DNA from: Shewanella piezotolerans WP3
Lineage (GTDB): Bacteria > Pseudomonadota > Gammaproteobacteria > Enterobacterales > Shewanellaceae
DNA length: 64,000 nucleotides
Reading direction: 5' to 3'
Assembly (NCBI RefSeq): GCF_000014885.1
Contig: NC_011566.1
Location: 248,001 to 312,000 of the forward strand
This document shows, piece after piece, positions 49,428-58,211 of the stretch. The position numbers and the translations under genes were made by a program. The notes below the pieces were generated by a model. That model had not been told where the DNA came from. It was given only the letters and a program-made list of their open reading frames with translations, and searched no databases. Positions within the stretch are counted from its first letter, which is position 1; every line of letters starts with the position of its first letter.

Positions 49428-49904
49428 TTAGTCAGTGGCTTCAGCAATATAGGCTTGGGTATCTTGTGGCTGAAATACATTAACATTAGCCTCAGCAACT
49501 AGCTGTTTATTATGCATTATCTTGCAATCAAATACCGCTAGACCTGAATCCTCTTGATAGAGGCGAGTGACATGGGTTTGATAGGTCTCACCGTCTTTAA
49601 AATGGGTAATATGCATCTTTAGCTTACGGGTGCCCAGCAGGAAACCTACTCTAATAATATCGTCTCTTAGCCGTGCTTCTACTCCTGCTAAGGCGGCAAT
49701 ACTTTGCGCCATATATTCAATGCCGACATAGTTGGGCACACCAGATAGGCTTTCATCAAAATAGGCACTAGTGCTGCTGATAACAGTTTGAGTGAGCAAG
49801 CTATCGGCTTCAAACTCAAGTAACTGACTAATCAACACCATGGGTTGTCGGTGAGGAATAAACTGCTCAACGTCTTGACTGGCAAGTGTGGTTATATCAA
49901 ACAT
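49428..49904 (-). CDS. apeP: 3-hydroxyacyl-ACP dehydratase, hotdog fold (ApeP-type)
   Basis: 158 residues. EQFIPHRQPMVLISQLLEF near 13 carries the catalytic His region of FabZ/FabA, and VGIEYMAQSIAALAG near 61 the catalytic Glu helix. It dehydrates the hydroxyacyl chain to the conjugated enoyl form, which is not reduced further in polyene synthesis (no enoyl reductase in the visible cluster). Overlaps the preceding KS gene by eight bases. Confidence 0.85.
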   Translation of the reverse strand: MFDITTLASQDVEQFIPHRQPMVLISQLLEFEADSLLTQTVISSTSAYFDESLSGVPNYVGIEYMAQSIAALAGVEARLRDDIIRVGFLLGTRKLKMHITHFKDGETYQTHVTRLYQEDSGLAVFDCKIMHNKQLVAEANVNVFQPQDTQAYIAEATD

Positions 49905-51126
49905 CTGTATTCGCTCGCTCGGTTGTTGGTCTATTCCTGCTAAGAATTAGGCTGGCATTACTGCCGCCAAAGGCGAAAGAGTTACTCATAACATGCTGTA
50001 GTGGAGCACAATCCCCTTGAGCGACTATAGGTAATGCTGGATTATTGGGATCTTGTTGTCCGTCCCACACTTGTGGAGGCAATTGACCATCAATATTCAA
50101 ATCACTAAGTAGTAGATAACAAAATGCCGCTTCAATCGCACCTGCTGCTCCTAAGGTATGGCCGACTAACGGTTTAGTTGAACTGCATACTGGTGGATGA
50201 TGATTAAATACCGTGTTAACGGCGCGGCTTTCCATCGCATCATTTTTGGGTGTCGCAGTGCCGTGCAAGTTTAAGTAGCTAATTTGCTCCGGCGCTAACT
50301 GCGCCATTTTTAGCGCTGATTGCATTGCAGCTTTAGCACCAATCCCGTCTGGGTGTGGCGCGGAGATATGGTAGGCGTCGCTTGATTCACCTACACCTGT
50401 CAATAGTATTTCATCTTGCTCAGTTGCGCGCGCTAACAGAAATAGCGCTGCCCCTTCACCAATATTGATACCATCACGGTTGAGGCTAAAAGGCTGACAA
50501 TGCCCTTTAGAAATTGACTCAAGCGAGTTAAAACCATTGAGGGTTAATTGGCACAGGGAGTCGACACCGCCAACAATAGCGATATCACAAAGATTGGCAT
50601 TAAGCATTCTGCGGGCGCTAGCAAACGCTTTAGCACTTGAAGAGCAGGCTGTTGAAACGGTCAAACAAGGGCCGCAGAGGCCAAAGTAATGCTGTAAAAA
50701 CAGGCTACTGTCACCTAGCTCTTGCTGCGCATAATCGTATCCTGCTGGAAACTCACCATCTTGGCTATACAGGGCGAGAGCTTGCTCACCTGTGGCAATG
50801 CCTGAAGTGCTGGTGCCGATGATTACCGCCACTCTATCTGCGCCATATTGCTCTTTGGCTGCTATGACTTGCGGTTCAATCTGTTTAGCCGCGACTAAGG
50901 CTATTTGATTATTGCGGGTATCAAAACGCTGCCATTTAATGGCTAATGATTGCAATACGCTGCTGACTTCACCCACAAGTGCAGGGCGTTCAAGCATCAA
51001 GTCGTCACGCCATTTCATACCATCAATGTTGGCGCTAATTAGGTTATTAAGCACGGCGGCTGGACTGTCACCTAAAGGCGTACATAAACCTATTTGAGTT
51101 ATTGCTATTGCAGTCTTTGAGTTCAC
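49897..51126 (-). CDS. apeO: Beta-ketoacyl-ACP synthase of the aryl polyene cluster (ApeO-type)
   Basis: 409 residues from a GTG at 51126. Triad Cys in TVSTACSSSAKAF near 162, His in NLHGTATPKNDAM near 296 and His in KPLVGHTLGAAGAIE near 331. In characterised aryl polyene systems the KS ApeO pairs with the chain-length factor ApeC to do the main elongations. The matching partner here is the truncated gene at the window end. Confidence 0.88.
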   Translation of the reverse strand: MNSKTAIAITQIGLCTPLGDSPAAVLNNLISANIDGMKWRDDLMLERPALVGEVSSVLQSLAIKWQRFDTRNNQIALVAAKQIEPQVIAAKEQYGADRVAVIIGTSTSGIATGEQALALYSQDGEFPAGYDYAQQELGDSSLFLQHYFGLCGPCLTVSTACSSSAKAFASARRMLNANLCDIAIVGGVDSLCQLTLNGFNSLESISKGHCQPFSLNRDGINIGEGAALFLLARATEQDEILLTGVGESSDAYHISAPHPDGIGAKAAMQSALKMAQLAPEQISYLNLHGTATPKNDAMESRAVNTVFNHHPPVCSSTKPLVGHTLGAAGAIEAAFCYLLLSDLNIDGQLPPQVWDGQQDPNNPALPIVAQGDCAPLQHVMSNSFAFGGSNASLILSRNRPTTERANTDV

Positions 51127-51146
51127 TTTAAATCACCATAACAGGT

Positions 51147-51770
51147 TTATAACGGGTTGATGATGAGCTCAAAGTTCGCTGCATCTATATTGAGTTTAAC
51201 GTTTGCTGACCAAAGGTCCCGCTGACTATAACTAATCCTGACAATCGGCTTATCGCCAACAGCACCGTGTTGCTTATCGGCATAAAGCTTTCGGCAATAG
51301 CCTGCATCGCAATTATAGCCTTGTATATAACCATTTTGTAAATGCTGATTGATACTGTCTTCATCCCAGTAGATAAGCTGCATAATGGCAAGCAGATACT
51401 CTGCTTTGAATTGCGAACCGAGCAATGTACTTTGCTCACTAATGAGCTGATGACCGTCATAAGTGAGTGTGAATAATGGCTGCCCTAGAGGGGCTAAGCC
51501 AACTAAGGTTAACTGCTGTGCAGCAAGCTCAAGTTGAGTTAATAATTCATGCTGGCTTGACTGAGTTTTGATGGTGGCTTTTTGTGTCAGACTACGCTCA
51601 ATAATAGGCGTCAGTTGACTCTGACTGCTAGCCGCTATCGGCGCTAAGCAATAATTAACATCGCTTGGAAGCTCAACGCAGGTCTGTCTTTGCAGAGTTT
51701 GGCTACAACCCGTTAATAGCAGCAGCCCAACAATGGCGAATGTTTTTAATCGATACCCTAGCTGCGGCAT
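51147..51770 (-). CDS. DUF3261 lipoprotein of the aryl polyene cluster
   Basis: 207 residues. Lipobox LLLLTGCSQ with Cys near residue 22. LLTQLELAAQQLTLVGLAPLGQPLFTLTYDG and LAIMQLIYWDEDSINQHL match DUF3261 proteins, which occur almost only in aryl polyene and related clusters. Probably an outer-membrane lipoprotein that accepts or anchors the finished lipid. Overlaps the flavoprotein gene by 13 bases. Confidence 0.8.
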   Translation of the reverse strand: MPQLGYRLKTFAIVGLLLLTGCSQTLQRQTCVELPSDVNYCLAPIAASSQSQLTPIIERSLTQKATIKTQSSQHELLTQLELAAQQLTLVGLAPLGQPLFTLTYDGHQLISEQSTLLGSQFKAEYLLAIMQLIYWDEDSINQHLQNGYIQGYNCDAGYCRKLYADKQHGAVGDKPIVRISYSQRDLWSANVKLNIDAANFELIINPL

Positions 51771-53014
51771 AATTCTACAACCATATTAAGGCGTCTTTTA
51801 GACTCGCTAACAAAAGGATTTTTCTGATCCCAAGCGTAGCCAGCTAAGATGGAGCAGATCATCTGCTTAATGGTGACATCAGGTTGTTGATAGAAGATAG
51901 CCTCTTGAAAGCGACAGTCATACCATGCTTCAACATAAGTTCTAAAGGTATCGACGCCTTTCATTAACGGCTCGGCATATTCAGTTTGCCAATTAATACT
52001 TTCACCATCAAGTTGCTTAACCAGCGCTTTTGCCGCTAAAGACGCGGACTGCATCGCAATGGTCACCCCAGATGAAAACACCGGGTCGAGGAACTCGCCA
52101 GCGTTCCCAAGCAGTGCAAATTTTTGGTTAGCCAAGGTGGTCACATTAGCAGAATAGCCTTTTAATATTCCGCATTCGTTAATCAACTCTGCATTGGCTA
52201 ATAATCGCTTAAGTCCTGGCTCTTGAGAGACCATCTCAAGCAATACATCATCTAGATTAGCAGTTAGATCGCCAAGCAGGTGGGGCTCTGCCACCACGCC
52301 AATTGAGCAACGACCATCGCTAAACGGAATAAGCCAGTACCAAATATCTTGGTTTTGTGGGTGAACGCTAATAAGGATCTTGTTACGGTCAAAATCGCTA
52401 CAAGTAATATTGTCTTGAATATGGTTAAACACAGCCGTGCGTGTTGGTAAGCTTGATGGTTTTCCTAGTTCAAGTAATCGCGGTAATACTCGACCAAAGC
52501 CACTGGCATCAAGGATAAACTTGGCGTTAACCCGGTAGCTTTCGCCAGCTTCACGATTAACCGTCAGCTGTGGCGCGTTCGTTAAATCTACCGACTCTAC
52601 TGATTGGCCATAGCGGATCTCAACGCCTTGCTTGGTCGCTTCATCTGCCAATAGTTTATCGAATTTTGCCCGTTCAACTTGAAAGGTTGTGCCTGGACCT
52701 TGGCTAAACTTGTCTTCAAAATCAAAGGTGGTGTATTGGTCTCCGCACCTAAATGCGGCGCCATTCTTATATTGAAAGCCCGCTTGATTGACTGCATCGA
52801 GCATATTGGCTTCTGCGATTACCTGCATACAGCAGGGCAGTAAGCTCTCGCCAATGGAAAAGCGGGGGAAATGTTGCTTCTCAAGCACAAGTACACGCTT
52901 TCCTTGGGCATGCAGCAAGCTTGCAGCAATGCTACCTGATGGCCCTGCACCGATAATGGCGACATCGACTTCTTCAACACTTTTCGTGTTTTGATGTACG
53001 TGAGTGCTTAGCAT
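51758..53014 (-). CDS. FAD-dependent oxidoreductase (halogenase/geranylgeranyl-reductase-like) of the aryl polyene cluster
   Basis: 418 residues. FAD-binding VDVAIIGAGPSGSIAASLL near 19, then EKQHFPRFSIGESLLPCC near 46 as in tryptophan-halogenase-like flavoproteins, and the second FAD motif ALLGNAGEFLDPVFSSGV near 285. The halogenase WxWxIP motif is not evident (there is WYWLIPFSDG near 217, a WxWxIP-like stretch but WYWLIP). Probably oxidises or modifies the aryl head group or chain; exact reaction unknown. Confidence 0.8.
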   Translation of the reverse strand: MLSTHVHQNTKSVEEVDVAIIGAGPSGSIAASLLHAQGKRVLVLEKQHFPRFSIGESLLPCCMQVIAEANMLDAVNQAGFQYKNGAAFRCGDQYTTFDFEDKFSQGPGTTFQVERAKFDKLLADEATKQGVEIRYGQSVESVDLTNAPQLTVNREAGESYRVNAKFILDASGFGRVLPRLLELGKPSSLPTRTAVFNHIQDNITCSDFDRNKILISVHPQNQDIWYWLIPFSDGRCSIGVVAEPHLLGDLTANLDDVLLEMVSQEPGLKRLLANAELINECGILKGYSANVTTLANQKFALLGNAGEFLDPVFSSGVTIAMQSASLAAKALVKQLDGESINWQTEYAEPLMKGVDTFRTYVEAWYDCRFQEAIFYQQPDVTIKQMICSILAGYAWDQKNPFVSESKRRLNMVVELCRS

Positions 53015-55425
53015 TCCGCTGTTTTCCTTGTGAAAATCTGAATAAAGGGAGAGAGTAAAAAGGTAAAACTAATACCGATTAGTAGTGTTAAACCAAACGC
53101 ACTAATCGCAGGTGTTTGGCTAAAGGCGAGTAAACCAAAGGCTAGCAATGTTGAGGTCGCAGACATGAGTACTGCCATCATCACCCCGCGAGTCTTTTGT
53201 TTAGCTTCTGCAAAAAATAGGCTGTAGTCGATACCGATACCAAACACTAAGATCAGCGCTAAGGCATGAAATAGCGTCAATGGCGCCTGCAGTAATCCTA
53301 AAGCAGATAAGGTTAGTAAAGCTGAAAATGCAGGTACACAAACGACAATAGTGGCTAACTTAATGCCGAATCTTAATGTGAAAATAGCCAGCGCTGCAGC
53401 CAGCGCGATAACCAGTAATGCTAAGGTGAGTTGTCGGTAGTGGCTCATCAATTTTGAGATCTCACCGACTTTATCAATTAACTGTACATTGGGGTTATTG
53501 CTAAACAGCGTTGCGAGTTTATCAAGTTGCTTAATACCCCCGAGCATAACAATCGCGCCATAGTCTGAGCCTTGCTCTGGCATAAGCCACAAAGGAGCTA
53601 ACTGCCGGCCTGCTGCTGAGTTTATAAATGTTTGTGCGTCGATATAGTGGCCATTTGCGGTATGATACGCATCCACAAGTGGTTGAGCTATGCTCTCTTC
53701 AATACCTAATCTGGCTAAGATCTCTGTCAAGTTATCTAGATAGATCTGTTGCTGTAGTTGATAGTTACTCGTTTGGGTTTTCTCACTCGGAAGAAAGCGA
53801 CTTAAACTGAAATGGTTACCTATCAACTGCTGTTTCGTTGCCGACTCAAGCAGTGGTTCGAGTTGCTCAAGCTGCAATTTAAGTGCCTCTTCACTGTTAG
53901 CGTGAACTAGTAAGAACTGATTGTCAGTACCGCCACTTAGCACGGTGCGGAGGCTGTCTTCTTGTTGTTGAATGGCTGCGGGAGTGTGTTGCAACTGGCG
54001 AATATCATCGTCACTGCGAAGCTGACTTAATCCAATCGCTGTAAAAGTCATGCCGACCAACAAGCATACACCCCTCGATAACCGAGATAATGGCATAACA
54101 TGCATAAGCATAAAGCCTTGGTAGTGATCAGCAATATCGAGAAGGTGCTGGCTATCTTTGAGTTTTGCGCTGGCCAGCTTAGGGTAAGCAAACACCAAGG
54201 TTAAGTAAGCGCCAATGAGCCCTGCGGCGCAAAATATAGCCACTTGCTGCATACCGGGAAAAGGCGCTATCCCTAAAGACCCATAGGCAACAATACTGGT
54301 GATTAGTGCCAGTGATATAGCGGGTAAAATAGTCAATGAGGCTTGGTTAGCATCAAGGCTTGGATTATTGAGTCGTTCGCAGTAAAAGTGAAAGCAGTAA
54401 TCAATGGCGATACCAACGAGGCTAGTGCCAAATACCAAGGTCAGTAGATGCAGTTCGCCAAATACCAATAACGTCAGCACAATGGCAAAAAGTAGGCTGC
54501 TACTCAAGGTCATGACGGCTATGGTCAGTGGCATTACCGAGCGAAAAGCCAACCACACCAAGGCGATTACACCGATAAGCGAGATAACCCCAATACTTGA
54601 GACTTCTTGTTTGGCATTGTCTGTGGCTGCAGCTGCATGAAACAGCGCGCCAGCCTTGATGAAACTTACCGCTGCATTATCATCGGTGACAGCGCTCATT
54701 GCTTGATTTAGTGCTGCTAACTGTTGCTGCTGAGCATTGGGACTAAAGGCGCTTTGTAGCCCCTTAGCCATCACAATCGCGATGTACTTGGGGGACGTAT
54801 TGCTGTTGTTTTGGGGCAACGTGCTTAGCAATACGCCATTTTGTACCGATAGTGCTTGCTTGGGAGCAAGTGCCAGTAAATTATCAGGGTAGAGCAGTAA
54901 CGGGTCTTGGCTAATGAGGCCACTATTGGCATAGCCAAATGCACTATAGAGTTTTTGTAGGCTGGCTTGGGTGAGTTGCGGCCATTGCTGTTGACTAAGT
55001 TGTTGCTGTTGTCTATCGGTGAGCAGGTTAAAGCGATAGGGAAAATAAAAAGCATTTAAAGCTTCAGCTTGCGAAATATCTGCGCTTGCAACATCAGTGA
55101 ATACCGCTGCAGTGTTTGTTTTCAACTGCTGTATTAATAGTGAAGCGGCATTAACCGCCTGGCTTTTATCTGCTGCAATAACCCCAATATAAAGCCTGTT
55201 GGCGAGTTGCTGTTCAACGGATGCTATTGCTCGCTGTGTGAGCGGGCTTTCGCTCACTTTGGGCAGCATTGCTAAAATGTCGGTTTGAATCTTTGCGCCA
55301 GATTGCCATTGTACACAGCCGATAATGAGTGTGCTAACGACTAGCATCAACCAGATCACTAGCTTTTTGGTTGGGCTTATACGGGATAGAAAGCCAAGTA
55401 TGACAACCTGCTGTTTGACGCTCAT
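53008..55425 (-). CDS. MMPL/RND family exporter of the aryl polyene cluster
   Basis: 805 residues with about 12 membrane segments in two halves (VIWLMLVVSTLIIGCVQW at the start; IGVISLIGVIALVWLAF and FGTSLVGIAIDYCFHFY in the first half; ILVFGIGIDYSLFF in the second). The GIDY motifs in both halves carry the proton-coupling Asp typical of MMPL proteins. It probably extracts or flips the aryl polyene lipid toward the outer membrane, working with the LolA-like protein encoded next to it. Confidence 0.88.
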   Translation of the reverse strand: MSVKQQVVILGFLSRISPTKKLVIWLMLVVSTLIIGCVQWQSGAKIQTDILAMLPKVSESPLTQRAIASVEQQLANRLYIGVIAADKSQAVNAASLLIQQLKTNTAAVFTDVASADISQAEALNAFYFPYRFNLLTDRQQQQLSQQQWPQLTQASLQKLYSAFGYANSGLISQDPLLLYPDNLLALAPKQALSVQNGVLLSTLPQNNSNTSPKYIAIVMAKGLQSAFSPNAQQQQLAALNQAMSAVTDDNAAVSFIKAGALFHAAAATDNAKQEVSSIGVISLIGVIALVWLAFRSVMPLTIAVMTLSSSLLFAIVLTLLVFGELHLLTLVFGTSLVGIAIDYCFHFYCERLNNPSLDANQASLTILPAISLALITSIVAYGSLGIAPFPGMQQVAIFCAAGLIGAYLTLVFAYPKLASAKLKDSQHLLDIADHYQGFMLMHVMPLSRLSRGVCLLVGMTFTAIGLSQLRSDDDIRQLQHTPAAIQQQEDSLRTVLSGGTDNQFLLVHANSEEALKLQLEQLEPLLESATKQQLIGNHFSLSRFLPSEKTQTSNYQLQQQIYLDNLTEILARLGIEESIAQPLVDAYHTANGHYIDAQTFINSAAGRQLAPLWLMPEQGSDYGAIVMLGGIKQLDKLATLFSNNPNVQLIDKVGEISKLMSHYRQLTLALLVIALAAALAIFTLRFGIKLATIVVCVPAFSALLTLSALGLLQAPLTLFHALALILVFGIGIDYSLFFAEAKQKTRGVMMAVLMSATSTLLAFGLLAFSQTPAISAFGLTLLIGISFTFLLSPFIQIFTRKTAEC

Positions 55426-56150
55426 TGAGTCTCTCTGAGGTTATCTGCGATAGCGGGCGAGAAGCGCGCCTTGTCTTGCTCAGTTAATGGTTGCTCCACA
55501 AGCTCGGAAAACTCAATACGACTGCGATCTTGATTATCGCTAAATAGGATCAAGGTTTGAATTTGTGTCTCGCCGCTCAATACGAGCCGAGGCATGGCCT
55601 TTTGCACCATAGGATCTATCGGAATGAGTCCTAGCTGCCATTGCGGATTATTGCTGTTGGCGTTGTCGATGCTGAGTTTGAAATGCTGTTGTAGCGTTTG
55701 CAAATTGCCGCTAAGCAGTGCATTGAGTAGGGTAGGCATAAGGTGTGATAACTGACTTGCGCTAGCAGATTGCTGGGCTTGTGTTACCTGAATTTGCCCT
55801 TGACTGTCGATTTGCGTCAGCCTCCCTGCTTGTAAAATCAAGGTGCTGCTAAAAGGGGATTGTTGCTGCCAAACGATACCAAGTTGCTTAGCAAATACAA
55901 AATTACCGTTACTCACCAATGGCTTCTTAAGCACTTTTAAGTAGCGGTATTGAGTAAATAGTCCTTTAGCTTGCGGACTAGGTGATAATTGCAGTGCCAG
56001 TTGCTCAAGCTCTGCACTTGATGCCTGCTGGCTAAACAAAGCGGTAAAATCTGTTTGGCTAACGGCGCCAAAGCTTGCGCTACTTATCAGTAGTAAAGTG
56101 GTTAGCAATATGAGTTGCTGATACACTCTTTTCAGCTGCAGCACACTCAT
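55422..56150 (-). CDS. LolA-like outer membrane lipoprotein carrier of the aryl polyene cluster
   Basis: 242 residues with a signal peptide (LILLTTLLLISSASFGAV). The segment LFTQYRYLKVLKKPLVSNGNFVFAKQLGIVWQQQSPF around residue 64 has the LolA signature: F.Q.r.....pl.s.G.f.......W....PF. It should carry the hydrophobic product across the periplasm between the MMPL exporter and the outer membrane. Four-base overlaps on both sides couple it to the thioesterase and exporter genes. Confidence 0.85.
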   Translation of the reverse strand: MSVLQLKRVYQQLILLTTLLLISSASFGAVSQTDFTALFSQQASSAELEQLALQLSPSPQAKGLFTQYRYLKVLKKPLVSNGNFVFAKQLGIVWQQQSPFSSTLILQAGRLTQIDSQGQIQVTQAQQSASASQLSHLMPTLLNALLSGNLQTLQQHFKLSIDNANSNNPQWQLGLIPIDPMVQKAMPRLVLSGETQIQTLILFSDNQDRSRIEFSELVEQPLTEQDKARFSPAIADNLRETQ

Positions 56151-56617
56151 CGGCTTACGCCCTTAACTAACCCCGTTGCTGGGCTTGATAGCTCGAAGTC
56201 AGCCATTAGCGCTGCAATCTTATGCTGAAATATATCAGGGGTCACAAAGCACAGCTCTTCAGTTTGCATATCAACCGCAGCTTGAATGGTATAACCCTTG
56301 GTAATGCGTTTTTGAGTTGTGGCATCCAGCACTTGATAGTTGATTTTAAGGCGGTTCTCCCACTCTACAATGGCTGCTTTGATAATCACTTTTTGATCGA
56401 AAGTACTCGATTGCACATATTTTATCTGCAGGTCAACAATGGGCCAGCTATAGCCAGAATCCTGCATGGCACGGTAGCCATAATCGAGCTTGTCGAGTAA
56501 CTGACAGCGGGCAACCTCAAAATAGCGTAAGTAGTTGCCATGCCAAGTGATGCCCATAGAATCGACATCATGGAATGGGATAATAACTTCGATCTCGGTG
56601 CTTATTATGCCTTTCAT
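56147..56617 (-). CDS. 4-hydroxybenzoyl-CoA-type thioesterase of the aryl polyene cluster
   Basis: 156 residues, hotdog fold of the YbgC/4HBT type. VIIPFHDVDSMGITWHGNYLRYFEVARCQLLDKLDYGY near 11 gives the catalytic Asp (FHDVDSMG) and the WHGNYLRYFE motif. It may release the finished aryl polyene acyl chain or proof-read loaded ACPs. A 34-base gap separates it from the ammonia-lyase. Confidence 0.88.
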   Translation of the reverse strand: MKGIISTEIEVIIPFHDVDSMGITWHGNYLRYFEVARCQLLDKLDYGYRAMQDSGYSWPIVDLQIKYVQSSTFDQKVIIKAAIVEWENRLKINYQVLDATTQKRITKGYTIQAAVDMQTEELCFVTPDIFQHKIAALMADFELSSPATGLVKGVSR

Positions 56618-56651
56618 TAGTTCACAACTCTCCGCTTAATGCCGCTATGCA

Positions 56652-58211
56652 TTAGCATACTTCCCAATAGCCCGATTGGATTTTATCAACAGTTGAGCGA
56701 AGTGTTTGCTCAAGGGGGCGGTCTTCGGTAAGCAGTTCAAAATCTTCTTCAACCTGAGCTAGCGTCTTGCCTAATGAGGGGGTGATAGAGCTTGGTACGA
56801 GTTCTTGCTGAGCTATTCGCAAACGAATGCCTTGTGACATTGCTAACAGCGCTGCAGCAGCCACTTGCTCGGTGAGTTGCAAAACTCGGATGCAGTCACG
56901 GGCAGAAATGGTACCCATACTAACCTTGTCTTGGTTGTGGCACTCAGTTGAACGCGAAAATACGCTGGCTGGCATGGTGTTTTTTAGCGCTTCAGCGGTC
57001 CAAGCAGACACGCCAATTTGCACTGCTTTAAAGCCGTGGTTAATCGCTTTACGTTTACCCATGGCGCCCGATAAATTTGCCGGTAGACCATTATTAAACT
57101 TTTGATCCATCACTAATGCCATCTGCCGATCGATAAGATCTGCGATGTTCGCCACTGCGTTCTTCATTGAATCCATGGCAAAGGCGATATGGCCGCCATA
57201 GAAATGTCCACCATGCAAAATATGTTCGCCCTCACCATCAACAATGGGATTATCGTTGGCGCTGTTTAGTTCAGTTTCAATAAACTGACGCATAAACGGT
57301 AGTGCATCTTGCAGTACTCCAATGACGTGCGGTGCGCAGCGGATAGAGTATCTGTCTTGTAATCGGTCTGAATTACGAGGATGAGTGTGATGATTGAGAT
57401 CTTCACGGATCCAAGTTGCGATCTGATTTTGGCCTGGATGCGGTTTAGCGGCAAACAGGATGTCATCAAAGTGGTTTGAATTACCTTTTAACACTAATGA
57501 TGCCATCGCTGTGATACGGCTTGAAAGGCGCGCCATATACTGGGCGCGGTCGTAGGCTAAGCAGGCTAATGCTGTCATTACTGCAGTGCCATTCATTAGC
57601 GCTAATCCCTCTTTAGGGCGCAGTGTTAGCGGTGTAATTCCTAGTTGCTGATAAACTTCGCTTGTTGGGCGGCGCTCACCTTGATACATCACATCACGCT
57701 CACCAACCAGCACTGCCGCGAGGTAAGACAGTGGGGTTAAGTCACCACTGGCGCCCACAGAGCCTTCCTCTGGGATAACCGGGGTTATATTAAGGTTAAG
57801 CAGTGTTTCTATGCGCTCGAGTAACTCGTAGCTGACACCGGATTTGCCTACCGCCAGTGAGCTCAAGCGACAGGCCATTACGGCTCTTGCTTGTGAGATA
57901 GAGAGAATATCGCCCATGCCGCAGCCATGAAAGCGGGTTAAATGCAGCGGTAATTCATGCACCAGATCAAGTCCAACTGTGACAGTACAAGAGTCTCCAT
58001 AACCAGTGGTTACACCATAGACCACGCCTTCCTCTTCTAGCAAACTGTCAATAAACCAGGCACCTTTTTGAATATAGGCTCGATACTCATCAGTCTGGTT
58101 TAGCTTTGCAGTAGCGCCTTTGGCAATTGCTACAACGTCTTCTAGAGACAAGTTGCGGTAACCGAATTCTATCGATTGCTTATTGGTGTTTATGGAGCTT
58201 GCCTGTGTCAT
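56652..58211 (-). CDS. Aromatic amino acid ammonia-lyase (HAL/TAL family) of the aryl polyene cluster
   Basis: 519 residues. The MIO cofactor forms from Ala-Ser-Gly in SVGASGDLTPLSYL near 153. YGVTTGYGDS near 64 provides the catalytic Tyr loop, and RFHGCGMG near 93 holds the selectivity pair as Phe-His, unlike Ser-His of histidine lyases, His-Leu of tyrosine lyases or Phe-Leu of phenylalanine lyases. No hut genes are around. In flexirubin and some aryl polyene clusters such lyases make 4-coumarate from tyrosine as starter; that is the likely role here. Confidence 0.88.
   Translation of the reverse strand: MTQASSINTNKQSIEFGYRNLSLEDVVAIAKGATAKLNQTDEYRAYIQKGAWFIDSLLEEEGVVYGVTTGYGDSCTVTVGLDLVHELPLHLTRFHGCGMGDILSISQARAVMACRLSSLAVGKSGVSYELLERIETLLNLNITPVIPEEGSVGASGDLTPLSYLAAVLVGERDVMYQGERRPTSEVYQQLGITPLTLRPKEGLALMNGTAVMTALACLAYDRAQYMARLSSRITAMASLVLKGNSNHFDDILFAAKPHPGQNQIATWIREDLNHHTHPRNSDRLQDRYSIRCAPHVIGVLQDALPFMRQFIETELNSANDNPIVDGEGEHILHGGHFYGGHIAFAMDSMKNAVANIADLIDRQMALVMDQKFNNGLPANLSGAMGKRKAINHGFKAVQIGVSAWTAEALKNTMPASVFSRSTECHNQDKVSMGTISARDCIRVLQLTEQVAAAALLAMSQGIRLRIAQQELVPSSITPSLGKTLAQVEEDFELLTEDRPLEQTLRSTVDKIQSGYWEVC

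Noticed and set aside
56652..58211. Histidine ammonia-lyase of a hut operon
   Set aside because: No hutU, hutI, hutG or hutC nearby; coupled by overlap to aryl polyene genes, and the selectivity pair differs from histidine lyases.
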